From: Solobacterium sp.
Lineage (GTDB): Bacteria > Bacillota_I > Bacilli_A > Erysipelotrichales > Erysipelotrichaceae
Assembly (NCBI GenBank): GCA_016284975.1
Contig: JAEEPV010000230.1
Location: 1 to 8,519, forward strand
DNA: 8,519 nucleotides
Reading direction: 5' to 3'
The translations under genes and the position numbers were made by a program. The notes under the pieces were generated by a model. The model was given only the letters and a program-made list of their open reading frames with translations, was not told the DNA's origin and made no database searches. Shown in pieces: positions 5,695 to 8,519 of this stretch; position 1 is the first letter of the stretch, and each line of letters opens with the position of its first letter.

Positions 5695-6506
5695 GCAGAT
5701 TTACAATGGAAGTAAACAATCCGGAAGTAACCGTGAAGATTGAAAATCTTGTCTTTGAAGGGCTGAGCGGTATAGAAGTGAACGGTACCGGGGAATATCG
5801 CTATCGAAATATTCCCGGACCGGTCGGTGTAGATCTGCATCTGACTCTGAAGAATACTTCTTCCTCTGCCATCAGTAAGATCTCCTTTCAGGCAGAAGTA
5901 AGAGATCCGGACGGAGCGGTTCTGGAAGTCATTGAACGCAGCTGGAACGGATATGATATTCCCTTAGGCACTCAGGAAGAGCTCGGCTGCCGGGGATACC
6001 GCAGTTACAACAGTGAAACCGTACCGCCTGTCCTTTCGGTTCAGGTACGCATCACACAGGTATTGACTATAGAGCAGCTCCCGCCGGTCCATCGTCCGGT
6101 TGCCGGTGAATACCTTTATCAGGCCTTAAGCAATTCCCATATAGCCAATATGAAAGAACATCCTCCGGTATCCGCAGATCTTACGATCGATCGGATGGGA
6201 GCACGTTCGGTTGCCCATGTGACAGAGGAAAACGGATTATCAGACGTTATCGATGCCTTTCTGAAGATAAAGATCCGGAATGATCACGGCGCTGCTGTCA
6301 CCGATAACTACAATTCCGTCCGGTTTATCTTTGAAGACGGGGAAACGGCGGGTATCAGTCTTCTGTTGAAGAATCTTACCCTGCCGATGCGGAACGGGGA
6401 GGTCTGTTATGAACTGGATGACTTTGAACCGTTCTGGAATCCGATGTCCCGTCTTTGCGGAACCCTGACAGAGGACCGCTTCTCCCGGCTTCGCAGTATA
6501 TACTGA
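5691..6506 (+). CDS. Unrecognised protein, probably beta-sandwich rich, third gene of operon
   Basis: 271 residues, no signal peptide or membrane helix, so probably cytoplasmic. The N-terminal half alternates strand-like and turn segments (VDLHLTLKNTSSSAISKISF, AEVRDPDGAVLEV, LSVQVRITQVL), in the manner of an Ig-like or FxLYD-like sandwich. A second strand-rich region (DAFLKIKIRNDHGAAVTDNY, SVRFIFEDGETA; about 200-235) may be another such domain, with an acidic DDFEPFW near the end. The ATGA overlap with the 84-codon gene and a GAGAGG about 7 nt upstream fix the start. It is the last gene of the operon and ends just before a strong hairpin. No family assignment; the fold statement is from sequence pattern only. 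Confidence 0.78.
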   Translation: MSRFTMEVNNPEVTVKIENLVFEGLSGIEVNGTGEYRYRNIPGPVGVDLHLTLKNTSSSAISKISFQAEVRDPDGAVLEVIERSWNGYDIPLGTQEELGCRGYRSYNSETVPPVLSVQVRITQVLTIEQLPPVHRPVAGEYLYQALSNSHIANMKEHPPVSADLTIDRMGARSVAHVTEENGLSDVIDAFLKIKIRNDHGAAVTDNYNSVRFIFEDGETAGISLLLKNLTLPMRNGEVCYELDDFEPFWNPMSRLCGTLTEDRFSRLRSIY

Positions 6507-6520
6507 TCGGATTAAGAAGG

Positions 6521-6579
6521 AAAAATACTGATGCAAGCACCGGCATGATTGCCCGATGCTTTATCAGTATTTCTTTTTG
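6521..6579. terminator. Bidirectional intrinsic terminator between convergent genes
   Basis: AAATACTGAT (6523-6532) pairs perfectly with ATCAGTATTT (6563-6572). Inside are a second stem, AAGCA with TGCTT, and a small GGCA-TGAT-TGCC hairpin. A T-rich tail follows on each strand (TTTCTTTTTG on plus, TTTTTCCTTCTT on minus). The TGA stop of the minus-strand gene lies inside the stem. Confidence 0.8.
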
Positions 6580-7787
6580 TCCAGTTCCTCCCAGTCATAC
6601 CCATAGTCCAGAGGATGGTTGCTGGTGACATAGGTATCGCCCTTCCGATAAGCATATTTATCGGTCGAATGGATGACATGTTCACTGCCGTACCGATCGG
6701 TATATCTGGTATATCCCATCATCGCATCATTGCGCATCTCGCGGATCTTTGCGTCACTCCGCTGTCTGTTTTCATACATGGAGTTCTGTATCGCAGCTGT
6801 TTCTTCTCTTGTCCGGCGAAGTTTTTCCCGTGCTTCCCGGTCGCTCTGCCGTCTGCGTTCCGCTTCGGCATAATCAGATGCGGTATTCTTGCCGGGTTTC
6901 CTGAAAGCGGCATCCATCATTTCTTTATTATGCCTGTTGATGGAAGCCTGAAGCGAATCCATCTCATTCTGCAGTTCAGGGGTATAATGTGCTCCATATG
7001 AAACAACAGGGAGGTAAATATTGTTATATTGATCCGCATACCGCTGTTCCGGCATGACCATCAGAATCATCTGTGAGACATACCAGTCTTTGTAATCGTC
7101 GGCGGTATAGACCCAGGTACCGTAGTTCTCATCGTAATGTGCATTCCTGTATCCGCCCATCGCCATACGTCCGATATCGCCGGAAAGCGGATCTTTCAGC
7201 ATTCCCACTATCTCCCTCGGAAGCGAACGCACTACCGTATAGTCTGCACCCTCAACAATGGCTGAACAGACACATCGATAGGGTGTGCCGTTATTGGTGC
7301 AAAAGGAGTACTCGATCGTACCGCCCCTGTAATAAAAGTTATCAACAGAAGTATAGGGATCCCGGTTCGTTTCACTGATCCATTTCTGATAATCCTTCCG
7401 GCAGTCATCATTGGCTGGCCAGTCCTCATAGCGAATGAACCGGATATTTTCATTTTTGGAAAGACGTTTTTCAACAGTCCTTTCCAGAAATTCTTTGACC
7501 GGAATGAATTTCCGATACAGCGTTCCATAGAGATCGGTCGAAAAATCAACGGTCGAACTCAGATGGCTGTCACAGTAATGACAGTTGGAATTGTAAGTGA
7601 TCAGTGACTGCCTGTCCTTAGAGCTGCATTGAAGCCTGACATTCATTGGTTCCCCGAATCCATTGTAGATCTTCCGGTCTGTATGGAGGGAAGTGGTCCA
7701 TTCCACCGGAAGAACCATTCTGATCATGGGAATTCCGGAGCCCTCTTCCTTTACCGTAATTTCCCGTAACTGATAGTTGTCTGTCAT
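6564..7787 (-). CDS. Unrecognised 407-aa protein with Cys-containing N-terminal part, charged helix and Y/G-rich C-terminal module
   Basis: I cannot name a family. There is no signal peptide or membrane segment. The first 270 residues look globular and strand-rich (IPMIRMVLPVEWTTSL near the start) and contain several cysteines, including NCHYCDSH (CxxC at 69-72) and a CVC further on; metal binding is possible but untested. About residues 285-350 form a highly charged, probably coiled-coil segment (EAERRRQSDREAREKLRRT). The C-terminus (YTDRYGSEHVIHSTDKYAYR, ending DYGYDWEELDKKKY) has the look of a small beta module found at the ends of other bacterial hypothetical proteins; I recall the pattern, not a named domain. 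Start ATG 7787 with AGGGTG about 4 nt upstream. It converges on the three-gene operon, sharing its terminator, and diverges from the EAL gene. Confidence 0.8.
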   Translation of the reverse strand: MTDNYQLREITVKEEGSGIPMIRMVLPVEWTTSLHTDRKIYNGFGEPMNVRLQCSSKDRQSLITYNSNCHYCDSHLSSTVDFSTDLYGTLYRKFIPVKEFLERTVEKRLSKNENIRFIRYEDWPANDDCRKDYQKWISETNRDPYTSVDNFYYRGGTIEYSFCTNNGTPYRCVCSAIVEGADYTVVRSLPREIVGMLKDPLSGDIGRMAMGGYRNAHYDENYGTWVYTADDYKDWYVSQMILMVMPEQRYADQYNNIYLPVVSYGAHYTPELQNEMDSLQASINRHNKEMMDAAFRKPGKNTASDYAEAERRRQSDREAREKLRRTREETAAIQNSMYENRQRSDAKIREMRNDAMMGYTRYTDRYGSEHVIHSTDKYAYRKGDTYVTSNHPLDYGYDWEELDKKKY

Positions 7788-7828
7788 ATCGCACCCTGCA
7801 GAGTAACCGCTCTGTTTTAATCGTTACG

Positions 7829-7860
7829 GAATGATTCACCATTAATACAGGTGATCATTC
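7829..7860. repeat. Imperfect 11-bp inverted repeat upstream of the 407-aa gene
   Basis: GAATGATTCACC (7829-7840) and GGTGATCATTC (7850-7860) are reverse complements apart from one extra T, around a 9-nt A/T-rich centre. It lies 42-73 bp before the minus-strand ATG, where an operator or leader hairpin would be. There is no T-run to suggest a terminator. Confidence 0.45.
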
Positions 7861-7874
7861 ACACTTCCAGCATA

Positions 7875-7897
7875 TTGTAAATCAGTTTTCATTACAA
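7875..7897. repeat. TTGTAA/TTACAA inverted repeat
   Basis: TTGTAA (7875-7880) and TTACAA (7892-7897) are separated by 11 bp, the arrangement of a dimeric-repressor operator. It lies between the two divergent genes and could serve either. No regulator gene is next to it. Confidence 0.3.
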
Positions 7898-7970
7898 AAT
7901 CGGAGGGGATTCGATCGTTCGCCTCTATATATAAGAAGGATTATGTTGTTTACGGCCTGTTGTTGCATGG

Positions 7971-8000
7971 ATCGGAAGAAGAACTTCTCCGATCGTTTTC
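7971..8000 (+). terminator. Hairpin with short T-rich tail in the leader region of the EAL gene
   Basis: ATCGG-A-AGAAG and CTTCT-CCGAT (7971-7993) pair with one bulged A, and CGTTTTC follows. It is terminator-like on the plus strand, yet no plus-strand gene precedes it. It could end readthrough or act as an attenuator if a promoter lies upstream; a TATATA at 7926-7931 has no good -35. Confidence 0.3.
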
Positions 8001-8048
8001 CTATACAGACAATACTTTTACATTCATGCATAGGCATTCTGCATACTG

Positions 8049-8054
8049 TATAAT
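8049..8054 (+). promoter_or_regulatory. Perfect -10 (TATAAT) for the EAL gene
   Basis: TATAAT lies 29-38 bp upstream of the possible start codons of the EAL gene, giving a short leader with AGGGA. The -35 region is poor (TGCATA at 16 nt is the best placed), so it may need an activator. Confidence 0.45.
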
Positions 8055-8091
8055 AAGTAATATTGAAACACAGGGAAAGAGTGTGCTGCTT

Positions 8092-8519
8092 ATGGTATCG
8101 ATTGATAAAACCTATCTTCTGGATCATTTCCATGATGCGCTTCAGGAAGGATTCATACAGCCGTATTTTCAGCCCATTTACCGTTCTGTAACCGGTAATA
8201 TCATCGGTGCAGAAGCACTGGCAAGATGGATTGACCCGGACAAGGGCATTATTCCCCCTGTCATTTTTATTCCGGTTCTGGAGGAAGCAGGTCTTGTCTA
8301 TGAACTGGATATGGAAATCCTGCGCCGAACCTGTGCCTTTTATCAGTTGCTGCAGCAGCGGGGAACCCCTCTGAACTCGTTCTCCGTGAATCTTTCCCGG
8401 CAGGATTTCAGGCACGAAGATCTCTGTGATCAGGTAATATCCATTCTTGAGGAATATCAGGTCCCGCATAAAGCCATCAGTCTTGAGATAACAGAAACTC
8501 TGATGATTGAAGACTCTGC
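8092..8519 (+). CDS. EAL-domain cyclic-di-GMP phosphodiesterase, N-terminal part (cut by window edge)
   Basis: The frame is open to the last base (142 codons seen). The EAL domain begins almost at the N-terminus: YFQPIYRSVTGNIIGAEALARW (25-46) carries the EALAR signature with Glu41. IFIPVLEEAGL (58-68), Asn100 in VNLS and Glu132 in LEITET are further metal-binding or catalytic positions of active EAL enzymes. The DDFG motif and the general base lie beyond the window. It would hydrolyse cyclic di-GMP to pGpG in the cytosol. No sensory or GGDEF domain precedes it; one could follow. Start: ATG 8092, but an in-frame GTG at 8083 is better spaced (6 nt) from AGGGA at 8072-8076, so the protein may have three extra residues. 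Confidence 0.92.
   Translation, partial: MVSIDKTYLLDHFHDALQEGFIQPYFQPIYRSVTGNIIGAEALARWIDPDKGIIPPVIFIPVLEEAGLVYELDMEILRRTCAFYQLLQQRGTPLNSFSVNLSRQDFRHEDLCDQVISILEEYQVPHKAISLEITETLMIEDS

Noticed and set aside
6549..7001. Plus-strand frame of 150 codons, hydrophobic
   Set aside because: It is antisense to the 407-codon gene and starts inside the terminator hairpin.
7943..8053. Short plus-strand frame of 36 codons with AGAAGG 3 nt before ATG
   Set aside because: Its spacing is too short, it has odd cysteine-rich composition, it contains the terminator-like hairpin, and its stop overlaps the -10 of the EAL gene. It could be a leader peptide but there is no support.
8060..8092. Possible cyclic-di-GMP riboswitch before the EAL gene (CACAGGGAAAGAG resembles part of the GEMM core)
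   Set aside because: The resemblance is limited to a few bases; the two conserved stems and the tetraloop receptor are not present.
7882..8469. Minus-strand frame of 195 codons
   Set aside because: Most of it is antisense to the EAL gene, whose catalytic motifs leave no doubt about the coding strand.

Overview
This is a stretch of bacterial chromosome with moderate GC, tight operons, strong AGGAGG-type ribosome binding sites and short spacers. Together with the gene content (SGNH lipoprotein, CorA-like transporter, Phd/RelE-type toxin-antitoxin pair, EAL protein) this suggests a low-to-moderate-GC member of the Bacillota, possibly an Erysipelotrichia or Clostridia gut-type organism. The taxonomic call is inference from style only. 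There is no rRNA, tRNA, CRISPR array, transposase or recognisable phage gene.

Left block, minus strand, reading right to left from about 4.6 kb to the window start: a Phd/YefM-type antitoxin and its RelE/ParE-type toxin (GTGA overlap), a GNAT acetyltransferase, a fusion of a histidine-kinase/RsbW-like ATP-binding domain with a dicarboxylate/amino-acid symporter (SDF) domain, a lipid-anchored SGNH hydrolase, and the N-terminal 261 residues of a CorA-like divalent-cation transporter cut by the window edge. The toxin-antitoxin pair is visibly more AT-rich than its neighbours and may be acquired.

The divergent intergenic region (4612-4959) holds a cluster of TCGAA elements over the likely toxin-antitoxin promoter, a promoter for the plus-strand operon, and a nested inverted repeat next to that promoter. 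The repeat reads as an intrinsic terminator on the minus strand.

Right block: a compact plus-strand operon of three genes I do not recognise (4960-6506; gaps of 3 nt and an ATGA overlap) ends at a long hairpin that probably works in both directions. It converges there with a minus-strand gene of 407 codons, also unrecognised, with a cysteine-containing N-terminal part, a charged helical segment and a tyrosine/glycine-rich tail. After a roughly 300-bp divergent region with three inverted repeats, an EAL-domain cyclic-di-GMP phosphodiesterase gene starts on the plus strand and runs off the right edge.

The best candidates for undescribed biology are the ATP-binding/SDF fusion, whose transporter half has lost the usual cation-binding signature, and the three-gene operon of unknown function. 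I see no evidence linking either to a named pathway such as phage defence.
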